Shown: piece after piece, positions 47,612-56,948 of the stretch
Position numbering within the stretch: position 1 is the first letter of the stretch
Layout of the letters: each line of letters opens with the position of its first letter
From: Rhizobium skierniewicense
GTDB taxonomy: Bacteria > Pseudomonadota > Alphaproteobacteria > Rhizobiales > Rhizobiaceae
Direction of reading: 5' to 3'
NCBI RefSeq assembly: GCF_014196515.1
Contig: NZ_JACIDV010000006.1
Coordinates: 1 to 64,000, forward strand
DNA: 64,000 bases
The notes under the pieces: model-generated
What the model saw: only the letters and a program-made list of their open reading frames with translations
The model's database searches: none
Told to the model about the DNA's origin: nothing
Position numbers and translations under genes: made by a program

Positions 47612-48780
47612 CCGCAAAAAAATCAGCGCCACGCGTTTTCTTTTACGTCCAGCACTTGCTTGGCATCGGCCACATAGCACGCGCTAGCCGTGTCGCACGC
47701 GCGCTGGTTTCGGACGGTTTCGATGTGACGCTGGTGACGGGTGGAACGCCTGTGCCCGGGTTTCCGGGTGACGGTATCAGGCACATTGAGCTGCCCCCGA
47801 TTGCGGTCAGCGACGGCAATTTCTCAGGCCTTGTGGATGCGACTGGCAAGCCGGTCGACGATGGGTTCAAGGATGACCGCACCAGCATGCTCCTGGGAGC
47901 CTATCATGGTGCGCGGCCGGATATCGTTATCATCGAGGCTTTTCCATTCGGCCGCCGGCAGGTGCGTTTCGAACTCCTGCCGCTTTTAGATGCCATCGAA
48001 ACGACCATTGAGCGCCCGCTGGTCATGACATCCTTGCGTGATATTCTTCAGGAACGCGCCAAGCCCGGTCGCGACGAAGAAACCATCGCACTGGTCAAAA
48101 AGCATTTCGACACCGTGCTTGTTCATGGTGATCCGAATTTCGCAAGACTGGAGGAAACCTTCCCTCTGGCCGATCAGATCAGCCAGCGCATCGTCTATAC
48201 CGGCCTTGTCGCGGCATCCAAACCGGAACCGCCGCAGGAACGCTTCGATGTCGTGGTTTCCGCTGGCGGCGGAGCGGTCGGGGCAGCGCTGGTTCGCGCC
48301 GCACTGGATGCTGCGCCTGTGATCGATCAGGTGAAAAGCTGGTGTCTTATCACCGGCCCCAACATGCCGAAAGCGGATTTCGACGCCATATCGGCTGAGG
48401 CCGGCGACCGCATCTCGGTGTTTCGCTTCCGCAAGGATTTTTCGAGCCTGCTAGCCGGAGCGAAGCTCTCGATTTCGCAAGCGGGATACAACACGGTCTG
48501 CGACATCTTGCAGGCGAAATGCCGCTCGCTTCTCATTCCCTTCGCTGCTAACGGCGAAACGGAGCAAGGTGCGCGCGCATCCCGGCTGGCAAAACTGGGC
48601 CTTGCCCATGTGCTGGAGGAAAGCGCCATATCGCCGCAATCCATGGCAGAGGCCATCAAGGTATCACTACAACTGCCAGAACCTGGCGACACCGCTCTCG
48701 ATCTGGATGGTGCGGCAGGAACGGCAAGAATATTGCGCCGCCTTTACGACGAACGGGAATTCGACAAACTCAGTATCTGA
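47608..48780 (+). CDS. Glycosyltransferase, GT28/MurG-like (COG4671 type), second copy
   Basis: A 390-aa GT-B protein with VQHLLGIGHIARASRVARAL at the N-terminus and ISQAGYNTVCDILQAKCRSLLIPF at the donor site, matching the family of the first copy but well diverged from it. The GTG at 47608 lies in the stop of the GT4 gene (GTGA). It is the last gene of the operon, and its end overlaps the convergent monooxygenase gene by 11 bases. Confidence 0.86.
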   Translation: MTAKKSAPRVFFYVQHLLGIGHIARASRVARALVSDGFDVTLVTGGTPVPGFPGDGIRHIELPPIAVSDGNFSGLVDATGKPVDDGFKDDRTSMLLGAYHGARPDIVIIEAFPFGRRQVRFELLPLLDAIETTIERPLVMTSLRDILQERAKPGRDEETIALVKKHFDTVLVHGDPNFARLEETFPLADQISQRIVYTGLVAASKPEPPQERFDVVVSAGGGAVGAALVRAALDAAPVIDQVKSWCLITGPNMPKADFDAISAEAGDRISVFRFRKDFSSLLAGAKLSISQAGYNTVCDILQAKCRSLLIPFAANGETEQGARASRLAKLGLAHVLEESAISPQSMAEAIKVSLQLPEPGDTALDLDGAAGTARILRRLYDEREFDKLSI

Positions 48781-50002
48781 GCTTTTCACGCCGGAACCCG
48801 AGTCCGATCAGCCTGCCTGCCAGATGCGCGAGCAGCGGAAAGCGCATGATCGCAAGCACGAAGGCGGGCGGACCTTTCGCCTTTTTGACATCGGCCTGGT
48901 CTTTCTTGTTCTTGCTGCGCATCATCAGTTGCAAACGCTGCGTTGCCTTGGTCGGGAAGGAACGACGATTCTCGATTGCTGCCAGATGAGTATCGGTGAT
49001 CGGCTTTCTGGACGACAAGACCGGAATGAGCACATTGGCCACGGCCACCGCATCCTGGATGGCAAGATTAACCCCGACACCGCCAATTGGCGACATGGCG
49101 TGCGCCGCATCTCCAATACAGATCAGACCCGGTTTCCACCATTGTTTCAAACGGTCTATCCGCACCGTCAGCAACCAGGCGTCATCCCAGCTTCGGATTT
49201 CCGACAGGCGTTCACGCGGCAGCGGGCAGACCTCTGCGACGCGCTCTCGAAAGGCGTCCAGACCCTTTTCCTTGAACTCTGCGTAGGAACCCTTGCGCAC
49301 CACATAACCGCATTGCCAGTAGTCGCCACGGTCGATCAGCACGAAGCCCTGCTGCGGGCCCGCATGTCCCATCGTTTCGCTCGGGTCACCGGGCTGCTTT
49401 GAAAGGCGCATCCAGACCACCTCCGTAGGCACCCCGAAACGCTCGACCTCCAGACCGGCTTTTTCCCTGACAATCGAGTTGCGGCCATCCGCGCCGATGA
49501 CCAGATCCGCTTCAATTGTGAGGAGACCTTCCGGGGTCTCGACCGTGAGCCCGCGAATCTTGCCCCCATCTTGAACAAGGTTCGTAACCGGCGCGTTCAT
49601 CAGCAACCGAAAATTCTCGAATTGTCCTGCCTTACCGGCGATGAAATTCAGAAAATCCCACTGCGGCATGAAGGCGATGAAGCGGTTCTTGACCGGCAAC
49701 CATGAAAAATCTGCGATCGTTACCTTCTCACTTCCGATTTCCGCATGCAGTTTTTCCGCCCGCGTGTGCGGCAGCGCCAGAAACTCCCTGATAAAACCGA
49801 GTTGGTCGACGATATCGAGTGTCGAGGGATGGATAGTATCGCCACGGAAGTCACGAAAAAAATCGCTGTGTTTTTCGATCACTGTGACATCGACATTGGC
49901 GCGCGCCAGCAAGAGCCCGAGCATCATGCCAGCCGGTCCGCCACCTGCTATCACGACAGTTGTTCTGATGGAGCGATCCGCCTGTGTTTCCACATTTTCC
50001 AT
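48770..50002 (-). CDS. FAD-dependent monooxygenase (UbiH/PHBH family)
   Basis: A 410-aa aromatic-ring hydroxylase type protein. The three FAD motifs are in place: VVIAGGGPAGMMLGLLLARA, the middle DG motif (LVIGADGRNSIVREKAG) and IGDAAHAMSPIGGVGVNLAIQD. It uses NAD(P)H and oxygen; the substrate may be a phenolic or quinone-like compound but cannot be stated. GGGGACGTG precedes the ATG at 50002. It is transcribed behind the PAP2 gene with an 18-base gap. Confidence 0.87.
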   Translation of the reverse strand: MENVETQADRSIRTTVVIAGGGPAGMMLGLLLARANVDVTVIEKHSDFFRDFRGDTIHPSTLDIVDQLGFIREFLALPHTRAEKLHAEIGSEKVTIADFSWLPVKNRFIAFMPQWDFLNFIAGKAGQFENFRLLMNAPVTNLVQDGGKIRGLTVETPEGLLTIEADLVIGADGRNSIVREKAGLEVERFGVPTEVVWMRLSKQPGDPSETMGHAGPQQGFVLIDRGDYWQCGYVVRKGSYAEFKEKGLDAFRERVAEVCPLPRERLSEIRSWDDAWLLTVRIDRLKQWWKPGLICIGDAAHAMSPIGGVGVNLAIQDAVAVANVLIPVLSSRKPITDTHLAAIENRRSFPTKATQRLQLMMRSKNKKDQADVKKAKGPPAFVLAIMRFPLLAHLAGRLIGLGFRREKLRY

Positions 50003-50020
50003 TCACGTCCCCCTTGCCGC

Positions 50021-50713
50021 CTAGACGGCAGAACTCACCGTATTCTTCGGGTGCGGCCAGCCCCTCACATCCAGACGGAACAGCCACGCGGAACGGGCGA
50101 AGATGAAGGCAAACGCCATCGCCGTCCAGGTTCCCAAAAGCAGACCCGCTGCCACATCACTGGGATAATGCGCACCGACGATGACACGCGACACACCGAT
50201 GACCAAGGCCAAGCCGATGAAGACGAAACGAAAGCGTGGCATGAGCATCAGAAAGGCGCCAAAGAATGCGCCAGCTGCTGCAGAATGGCCTGACGGAAAA
50301 CTCTCATAGAGATTGTCACCCGTAAACGGCGTCAGGCTGTAAGCGCCCATTTCCACCAGCAATTCAGGCCTCGCCCGCCCGATGACGAACTTCAGCGCAT
50401 GAACGAGAATACTCGCGGTACCGATCGTCAGGAAGAAATAGAGCAACGACCGCCATGCCGTTCTGACCCGGCCTGCATAGGAAGAACGCGTCAGGACCCG
50501 AGCGGCGATATAGGCAAGAATAGCGAGAAGACCTGTGCTGTAGAGCATCCAGCGAAACGTGCCGAAATCCGTGATCGCATTGTTGAATCCAACGATGGCA
50601 CCGGGTAGTGCTTGCGCACGTTGTGAAATCGCAGGGTCGAAAGGGATGAGAACCAGCACGAGAACGAAGGTGGCCGCCAAAATCCAGCCACTGGAAACAA
50701 AAAAGCGTCGCAT
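50021..50713 (-). CDS. PAP2-family membrane phosphatase
   Basis: A 230-aa integral membrane acid phosphatase acting on lipid phosphates (undecaprenyl pyrophosphate, phosphatidic acid or lipid A type). All three catalytic motifs are seen: KFVIGRARP, SFPSGHSAA and SRVIVGAHYPSD, with six membrane segments. GAGGAAC precedes the ATG at 50713, which also marks the first membrane helix; the longer frame upstream is not used. It is divergent from dxr. Confidence 0.9.
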   Translation of the reverse strand: MRRFFVSSGWILAATFVLVLVLIPFDPAISQRAQALPGAIVGFNNAITDFGTFRWMLYSTGLLAILAYIAARVLTRSSYAGRVRTAWRSLLYFFLTIGTASILVHALKFVIGRARPELLVEMGAYSLTPFTGDNLYESFPSGHSAAAGAFFGAFLMLMPRFRFVFIGLALVIGVSRVIVGAHYPSDVAAGLLLGTWTAMAFAFIFARSAWLFRLDVRGWPHPKNTVSSAV

Positions 50714-50846
50714 GCTGTTCCTCGTTACACCAAGTCTGGAATATGCTGTTGGTGCAGGACAAAGACAAGTGTGGCTTTCCTCCTTGTTATGCTCACCTTT
50801 CGCTTGTAGAGGCTTGCATGACAATGTTGAGAAAATCCGGATTGAC

Positions 50847-52046
50847 ATGACGCACCCCAAGCGCCCGACTTTACCCGAAAAACTGACAATACTGGGATCC
50901 ACCGGTTCCATCGGCACAAATACGGTCGATGTCATAAACCAGCTTGGCGGACGTGACCGGTTCGAGGTAATGGCACTGACGGGTGCAGGCAACATCGCGC
51001 TTCTGGCAGAGCAGGCCCGCGCGTTAGGCGCCAAACTGGCCGTCACGTCCGAAGACGATAATTACGACGCGCTCAAAGATGCACTGGCAGGCACCGATAT
51101 CAAAGTCGCCTCGGGGCGATCAGGCTTGCAGGAAGCAGCCGACATGGATGCGGACTGGGTCATGGCAGCGATTGCAGGAACACCAGGTCTGGAGCCGACT
51201 CTCGCGGCGGCGCGGCGCGGCGCCAACATTGCTCTCGCCAACAAGGAATGTCTGGTTTCGGCCGGAGACGTTTTCATTCGCACCGTATCGCAGGGCGGCG
51301 GCAAGATCATTCCCGTCGACAGCGAACACAGCGCCATTTTTCAATGCCTTGAGCCGGCAAACAAGGCCAATGTCGAACGTATCGTGCTGACCGCATCCGG
51401 CGGGCCATTCCGTGCCCATAGCCGTGAGGAAATGGCTGGCGTAACCGCCGATACGGCGCGCGCCCACCCCAACTGGTCGATGGGCCTGAAGGTGTCGATC
51501 GGCAGCGCGTCCATGTTCAACAAGGCGCTGGAAATGATCGAAGCAAAATATCTCTTCGATCTTTGCCCCGACCAGATTGAAGTCATCATCCATCCGCAAT
51601 CGATTATCCATTCCATGGTGGCCTATACGGACGGATCGGTCATTGCCCAGCTGGGCTGCCCGGACATGCGAACGGCCATTGCCTATGCCCTGACCTATCC
51701 GGCCCGGGGCGAAATCGACGTCGAGCGTCTGGATTTTACCAGGCTCGCAAGACTGGATTTCGAAGCTCCTGACGAGATCAGGTTTCCTGCATTGCGTCTG
51801 GCAAGAACCGCGCTGGAGCGCGGCGGGGCGCAGGGCGCCGTGTTGAGTGCCGCCGACGAAACCGCATTTCACGCCTTCGTGGCCGGCAAGATCGGCTTTC
51901 TGGATATGGCGGATATCGTCGAGACCGTCATGGACCGGATGAACAACGGACACGCTGCAGAAACGGTGGAAGATGTATTGGCGGTGGACGCACAAGCACG
52001 AGCCTATGCAAACGATGCCATTTCAAAAAGACAGACAGCGGCCTGA
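50847..52046 (+). CDS. dxr: 1-deoxy-D-xylulose 5-phosphate reductoisomerase
   Basis: Second enzyme of the MEP isoprenoid pathway; converts DXP to MEP with NADPH. The 399-aa product has the NADPH motif LTILGSTGSIGTNT, the metal site in IPVDSEHSAIFQCL and the mobile-loop region VLTASGGPFR. The ATG at 50847 gives the usual N-terminus; the ribosome site is weak. It lies here apart from the uppS-cdsA genes that often accompany it in proteobacteria. Confidence 0.95.
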   Translation: MTHPKRPTLPEKLTILGSTGSIGTNTVDVINQLGGRDRFEVMALTGAGNIALLAEQARALGAKLAVTSEDDNYDALKDALAGTDIKVASGRSGLQEAADMDADWVMAAIAGTPGLEPTLAAARRGANIALANKECLVSAGDVFIRTVSQGGGKIIPVDSEHSAIFQCLEPANKANVERIVLTASGGPFRAHSREEMAGVTADTARAHPNWSMGLKVSIGSASMFNKALEMIEAKYLFDLCPDQIEVIIHPQSIIHSMVAYTDGSVIAQLGCPDMRTAIAYALTYPARGEIDVERLDFTRLARLDFEAPDEIRFPALRLARTALERGGAQGAVLSAADETAFHAFVAGKIGFLDMADIVETVMDRMNNGHAAETVEDVLAVDAQARAYANDAISKRQTAA

Positions 52047-52180
52047 CGCCGTTTCAACGCATCCCTCATAAATCGATAGAGTTCGACGCCGGTGGATAAC
52101 CAACGGTCCAGGAAGCTGTGAACTTTCGAGACCCGGCATAGTGGGGTTGCCAGCAATATAAAAATAGGTTAGCCCATTTT

Positions 52181-52195
52181 TGTAATGTTATTACA
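52181..52195 (+). promoter_or_regulatory. Zur box upstream of zinT
   Basis: TGTAAT-GTT-ATTACA, an inverted repeat close to the zinc-uptake-regulator sites of rhizobia, 21 bases before the zinT start. It would block zinT when zinc is plentiful. Confidence 0.75.
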
Positions 52196-52216
52196 TGACG
52201 AAATGAGGACTTACAT

Positions 52217-52873
52217 ATGAGTATACGCTACGCCCTCCCCGTTGCCATCGGCGCTCTTCTCCTGTCGTTTACAACGACCATGGCAGACGATGCGGCAGCA
52301 TCCTCGAAGGCACATTCGCACAGCCACTCCGAAGCATCCGAACAGATTTCCAAGGGTTACTTCGAAGATAGCCAGATCAGGCCGCGCCCGCTGTCAGACT
52401 GGGAAGGCGAATGGCAGTCAGTTTATCCTTACCTTATGGACGGCTCCCTTGATGCCGTCATGACGCATAAGGCGGAGCATGGTGACAAGACAGCCAAGGA
52501 TTATCGTGACGAATACGCTACGGGGTATAAAACCGACGTTGATCGCATCGTGATCCAGGGTGACACAGTGATGTTTCAGCGAAAGGACGCCGACAGCAAA
52601 GCGACATATGTCTCGGATGGATATGAGGTGCTGACCTACAAGAAGGGCAATCGCGGCGTCCGCTACATCTTTAAAAAGGTCGGTGGGGACGAGGCTGCGC
52701 CTCAATTCATCCAGTTCAGCGATCACACGATAACGCCGACAAAAGCCGGTCACTACCACCTTTTCTGGGGGAACGATCGAAAAGCCGTGCTGGCAGAGCT
52801 CAGCAACTGGCCGACATATTATCCAGCCTCGCTCGACGCCAAGCAAATCGTGCATGAGATGCTAGAACACTGA
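52217..52873 (+). CDS. zinT: Periplasmic zinc-binding protein ZinT
   Basis: A 218-aa secreted protein that binds zinc and helps the ZnuABC importer during zinc starvation. It has a signal peptide (to ~MADDA), a short His-rich stretch (AHSHSHSE), then the lipocalin-like ZinT fold starting at LSDWEGEWQSVYPYL, with late metal-ligand histidines in AGHYHLFWG. TGAGGAC precedes the ATG. In A. tumefaciens zinT belongs to the Zur regulon; the Zur-like box here agrees. Confidence 0.94.
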   Translation: MSIRYALPVAIGALLLSFTTTMADDAAASSKAHSHSHSEASEQISKGYFEDSQIRPRPLSDWEGEWQSVYPYLMDGSLDAVMTHKAEHGDKTAKDYRDEYATGYKTDVDRIVIQGDTVMFQRKDADSKATYVSDGYEVLTYKKGNRGVRYIFKKVGGDEAAPQFIQFSDHTITPTKAGHYHLFWGNDRKAVLAELSNWPTYYPASLDAKQIVHEMLEH

Positions 52874-52893
52874 CATGACGGCGCATTCCGATT

Positions 52894-52926
52894 AAAAAAG
52901 GTCGCGGCTCATGGAGCCGCGACCTT
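52894..52926 (-). terminator. Rho-independent terminator of hemA
   Basis: A perfect 13-bp stem (AAGGTCGCGGCTC / GAGCCGCGACCTT) with a three-base loop; on the minus strand it is followed by a run of six T. It lies 37 bases past the hemA stop and 20 bases past convergent zinT, which it may also serve. Confidence 0.9.
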
Positions 52927-52963
52927 CAATGACATTTCATCTGAAAAGCGATCGATTACAACG

Positions 52964-54181
52964 TCAGGCGACTGCTCTTGCCAGAGCGCAACGCGCCCAT
53001 AGCTGGTGAAGCGGTGCAACCAGTTGCTCGAGGTCGGCATCTGTGTGCAACGGCGTCGGCGTGAGACGAAGTCGTTCGGTCTTGCGCGGTACGGTCGGAT
53101 AGTTGATCGGCTGCACATAAATGCCATGATCATCGAGCAGGATATCCGATATCCACTTGCACTTGGCTGCGTCGCCAACCATGACGGGCACGATATGGCT
53201 GGGGTTCGGCATGTGCGGAATGCCACTCCTATCCAGCATGGCACGGAGCGTGCGCACGCGCTCCTGATGACGTGCACGTTCAAAAGGGCTGACCTTCAGA
53301 TGCTGGATGGATGCAACCGCGCCAGCAGCCAGGGATGGCGGCAATGCCGTGGTAAAAATGAAGCCGGACGCGAAGGAGCGGATGAAGTCGCACAGCGCTT
53401 CGGACGCAGCAATGTAGCCGCCCATCACGCCAAATGCCTTGCCAAGCGTTCCCTCGATGATCGTCAGGCGATCCATCAGGCCTTCCCGTTCGGCAATGCC
53501 ACCACCGCGCGGACCGTACATGCCGACGGCATGAACCTCGTCGAGATAGGTCATCGCGCCGTATTTGTCGGCAAGATCGCAGATTTCCTTGATCGGAGAG
53601 ATATCGCCGTCCATCGAGTAAACGGATTCGAACGCGATCATCTTCGGCGCAGACGGGTCAGCAGCCTTCAACTTCGCTTCGAGATCCTCAAGGTCATTGT
53701 GTTTCCAAATAACCTTATCGCAGCGACCGTAACGAATGCCCTCGATCATAGAGGCGTGGTTAAAGGCATCGGAGAAAATGATCAGGCCGGGAATCTTCTG
53801 GCCGAGTGTTCCAAGCGTTGCCCAGTTCGAAATGTAGCCGGATGTGAAAATCAGCGCTGATTCCTTGCCATGGAGATCGGCAAGTTCCTGCTCGAGTTTG
53901 ACGTGATAATGGTTGGTGCCAGAAATATTCCGGGTGCCTCCCGCACCCGCGCCACAGTGATCTATGGCCGCCTTCATGGCCTCGATGACCTTGGGATTCT
54001 GTCCCATGCCGAGATAGTCGTTAGAGCACCAGACCGTTACGTCTTTCTTCTCGCCGTCCGCATTGTATCGTGTCGCGCGCGGGAAATTGCCCTGCTGCCG
54101 TTCTAAGTCGGCGAAGACGCGATAACGGCCTTCTGAATGCAAACCATCCAGCTCGGTCTTAAAGTATGCCTCGAAGTCCAT
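52964..54181 (-). CDS. hemA: 5-aminolevulinate synthase
   Basis: PLP enzyme condensing glycine and succinyl-CoA to ALA, the first step of heme synthesis in alphaproteobacteria. The 405-aa product has the PLP lysine in [13 protein letters not shown], the [17 protein letters not shown] substrate region and the [13 protein letters not shown] Asp. GGAG precedes the ATG at 54181, the known N-terminus (MDFEAYF). A possible FNR/FixK box about 150 bases upstream would link it to oxygen supply. Confidence 0.97.
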   Translation of the reverse strand: MDFEAYFKTELDGLHSEGRYRVFADLERQQGNFPRATRYNADGEKKDVTVWCSNDYLGMGQNPKVIEAMKAAIDHCGAGAGGTRNISGTNHYHVKLEQELADLHGKESALIFTSGYISNWATLGTLGQKIPGLIIFSDAFNHASMIEGIRYGRCDKVIWKHNDLEDLEAKLKAADPSAPKMIAFESVYSMDGDISPIKEICDLADKYGAMTYLDEVHAVGMYGPRGGGIAEREGLMDRLTIIEGTLGKAFGVMGGYIAASEALCDFIRSFASGFIFTTALPPSLAAGAVASIQHLKVSPFERARHQERVRTLRAMLDRSGIPHMPNPSHIVPVMVGDAAKCKWISDILLDDHGIYVQPINYPTVPRKTERLRLTPTPLHTDADLEQLVAPLHQLWARCALARAVA

Positions 54182-54552
54182 TCCATGCTCCAGAATTCTT
54201 GTCGTCGTTGTCGGCCCACCTCCATGAACCGTCAACCCCCTCGACGCCGTTTGCACGAAACTGCGTCAATTCGCCCTCACTTTTGAACCATTCCAAAAAC
54301 TCTTATAAGAGATTTTTCAAACCGCAAAATTGATTCACATCCAAGACGCATAAATATTGGAACTTTTCCGTTATCTGTCCGTTCAGTTGGGCACAGTCGA
54401 TTGGGGCCGGGATGCAGCCTGCGAAGGACGCTTCCATAAACACACTCGAGTTGGTAAACATCTGTAGCGGTCGGAGGTAGCAGTCGCCGCAGATGTATTA
54501 TGGGACGCCTACCAAAGAGCCAAAGAGCTCATTGAAACGTTGGAGAGACTTC
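54182..54552. other. Divergent intergenic region between hemA and a glycine-zipper lipoprotein gene
   Basis: 371 bases without a gene. It holds the promoters of both divergent genes and the FNR/FixK-like box at 54330. No RNA gene or repeat is seen. Confidence 0.6.
54330..54343 (-). promoter_or_regulatory. FNR/FixK-like box upstream of hemA
   Basis: TTGAT-TCAC-ATCCA matches the FNR/FixK consensus (TTGAT-N4-ATCAA) at nine of ten positions. hemA is under FNR-type control in several alphaproteobacteria. The site is about 150 bases before the hemA start, so it would need a long leader. Confidence 0.5.
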
Positions 54553-54804
54553 ATGAAAAAAGCCATTATTTTTGCGGCAATCGGTTTGGCGCTTGCAGGC
54601 TGCACGCAGACTGAAAAGGGCGCGTCCATTGGCGCCGTTTCTGGCGCTGTTATCGGTGGCGCTGTAACAGGCAACGTCCGCGGCGCAGCTGTTGGCGCAG
54701 CCATCGGCGGCGTTGGTGGCGCACTGATCGGTAACGCTTCTGAGCCAGGCTACTGCTACTATCGCGATCAGTACGGTCAGCGTTACACGGCTCGTTGCCG
54801 CTAA
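54553..54804 (+). CDS. Small glycine-zipper lipoprotein
   Basis: An 83-aa outer-membrane-type lipoprotein. The lipobox is LAGC, about 18 residues in; the middle consists of glycine-zipper repeats (GAVSGAVIGGAVTGN, GAAVGAAIGGVGGALIG), and the C-terminus carries CYYRDQYGQRYTARC. Such proteins insert in or stabilise the envelope; exact function is unknown. GGAGAG precedes the ATG at 54553, and a strong terminator follows. Confidence 0.85.
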   Translation: MKKAIIFAAIGLALAGCTQTEKGASIGAVSGAVIGGAVTGNVRGAAVGAAIGGVGGALIGNASEPGYCYYRDQYGQRYTARCR

Positions 54805-54828
54805 TATCACCAAGGATTAAGAAACGAA

Positions 54829-54853
54829 GGCCCCGGTTTCCCCGGGGCTTTTG
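54829..54853 (+). terminator. Rho-independent terminator of the glycine-zipper gene
   Basis: GCCCCGG-TTTCC-CCGGGGC followed by TTTT, 25 bases after the stop codon. Confidence 0.9.
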
Positions 54854-54975
54854 CATTTGTGTCGGAAGAATACGCTTTTTCGGGTGCCAACCTCCCTTTT
54901 TGTGATTAAACTGCCCTGTTAACGGACGGGAAACCGGTGGGGCCGATAATAAATCCTCAACCATAAAAGTAGCGT

Positions 54976-56901
54976 ATGTCAAACCGACACACTGACCCAA
55001 AGAAGAGTATTGCGTTCTGGAAGGCCGGCACTGCATTGGTCGTGGCTGCATCCGTGATGCTATCTCCCGGGTTCGTGCGGGATGCGTTTGCGCTGGAAAT
55101 CTTCGGCATCACTATTTTCGGTTCGGACGACAAGGAAGAGGAGGTCCTCGACCCGGTTTCTTTCACCGTCACGCTGAATGCCGCGGATGCGGACGACAAG
55201 CTGCGCAAGAGCCTCGAAAACAGCTCGCTTCTGGTCGCAGAGCCGGAAAAGCCTGCATCGGGCGATCTGGGCCTCTTGATCAGAGCGCGCGACGACCGTG
55301 AGCGATTGGTGGCTGCGCTCTACGAAAACGCCCGATACGGCGGCACCGTTAAAATCACGGTTGCGGGCCAGGATATCGACGCCATCCCACCAAATCCTTC
55401 GTTCAACCGCACAGGTCCTGTCCCTGTGGTCATCGATGTCACGTCCGGGCCGGCTTTCACGCTCGGCACCATCAAGCTTGAAGGCGATGTCGCGGGTCGC
55501 GATCTCTCTGAGTACGGCCTTGTAACGGGTGGAGACGCGGGATCGCTTGCCATCATCCGTGGCGGCAACAAGCTGATAGAAGCCCTGAAGGCGGAAGGGC
55601 GTCCGCTCGCGAAGCTCACCAAGCGCGAAGCGGTTGCAAACCACGCAACCAACACCGTTGATCTGACTTTATCTGCCGAAGGCGGTCCGATAGCGCCTTT
55701 AGGCGACGTCGCTGTGAAGGGCGAGAAGACGGTCGATGGCGACTTCATCCGGCGCTATTCGCGTCTGAACGGCGGAGAGCCGTATTCGCCGGAGAAATTG
55801 CGAAAAGCATCCGACCGGTTGCGCAAGCTAGGGGTCTTTTCCAGCATCACCATCAAGGAAGCGAATACACTGTCCCGCAATGGCAGCATTCCACTCACCA
55901 TCGAGGTCTCGGAAGGCAAACATCGCTATCTTGGACTTGGTGCGCAATATTCCACCACCGAGGGCATTGGGCTGCAAGGCTACTGGGGCCATCGCAATCT
56001 GTTCGGCAAAGCCGAATCGCTGCGCATCGAAGGTGCTGTTTCGCGGCTGGGTGAAGCGTCGAATGTGCAGGACATGGATTACTCGGCCGGGATCATCTTT
56101 ACCAAGCCCGGCATCTTCAATCCGGAGACGACGTTTACCGCCAGTCTGAAAGCCAAGACTGAACATCCAGACAGCTACGACGCGAGATCGATCACCGGCT
56201 ATGGCGGCTTTGCCTATGAGTTCAACGATTACGATACGGCCTCTGCCGGTCTGGAAGTCGAGTGGACGGATGCCGATGATGCATTCGGCAACAACCAGTA
56301 TCTGACCACCTCCGTGCCGCTGGAATTCGTGCGCGACAGACGTGACGACAAGCTGAACCCAACTGAAGGCTTCAGAGCCTCGATCTCCGCGCAGCCAAGT
56401 TTCGAAGCTTTGAATGGTACGTTCTTCACATCATTCGAGGGTTCGACGACAGCCTATAAAGGCCTTGGGTCCGACGATCAGGTCGTGCTGGCCGGCAAGA
56501 TCGCAGGTGGTCTGCTCGTCGGGGCGAGTTCCTTGGAAGACGTTCCCGCGACCCGGCGTTTTTATGAAGGCGGCGGCGGATCGGTGCGAGGTTACAGCTA
56601 TCAGGAAATTTCGCCGTACAATGCGGCAGGGGATGCGACGGGCGGGCGTTCTTATGTCGTCTCGTCGGTGGAAGCACGTTTCAAGGTGACAGAAACGATC
56701 GGGCTCGTTCCCTTCGTTGACGCAGGCGTCGTATCGTCCGACCTTGCGCCCGACTTTTCCGATATTCGCGCGGGCGCCGGTATCGGACTACGTTACGCGA
56801 CACCGTTCGGCCCCTTGCGTCTCGACGTGGCCACGCCCCTGAAAAAATATGAAAATGGAAGCAGCTTCGGCATTTATGCCGGCATCGGACAGGCGTTCTG
56901 A
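54976..56901 (+). CDS. tamA: Outer-membrane translocation and assembly module protein TamA
   Basis: A 641-aa BamA-family (Omp85) protein. It has a signal peptide ending near AFA-LEIFG, POTRA domains (to ~320) and a C-terminal 16-strand barrel with the late GGGGSVRGYSYQEISP (lid-lock RGY) motif and a final phenylalanine. With TamB, which follows after 44 bases, it helps insert outer-membrane proteins and move lipids between membranes. Confidence 0.93.
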   Translation: MSNRHTDPKKSIAFWKAGTALVVAASVMLSPGFVRDAFALEIFGITIFGSDDKEEEVLDPVSFTVTLNAADADDKLRKSLENSSLLVAEPEKPASGDLGLLIRARDDRERLVAALYENARYGGTVKITVAGQDIDAIPPNPSFNRTGPVPVVIDVTSGPAFTLGTIKLEGDVAGRDLSEYGLVTGGDAGSLAIIRGGNKLIEALKAEGRPLAKLTKREAVANHATNTVDLTLSAEGGPIAPLGDVAVKGEKTVDGDFIRRYSRLNGGEPYSPEKLRKASDRLRKLGVFSSITIKEANTLSRNGSIPLTIEVSEGKHRYLGLGAQYSTTEGIGLQGYWGHRNLFGKAESLRIEGAVSRLGEASNVQDMDYSAGIIFTKPGIFNPETTFTASLKAKTEHPDSYDARSITGYGGFAYEFNDYDTASAGLEVEWTDADDAFGNNQYLTTSVPLEFVRDRRDDKLNPTEGFRASISAQPSFEALNGTFFTSFEGSTTAYKGLGSDDQVVLAGKIAGGLLVGASSLEDVPATRRFYEGGGGSVRGYSYQEISPYNAAGDATGGRSYVVSSVEARFKVTETIGLVPFVDAGVVSSDLAPDFSDIRAGAGIGLRYATPFGPLRLDVATPLKKYENGSSFGIYAGIGQAF

Positions 56902-56948
56902 ACGAGCGTCATTTCACACAAGAACAAGAAAAGTGTAGATTACGTTTG

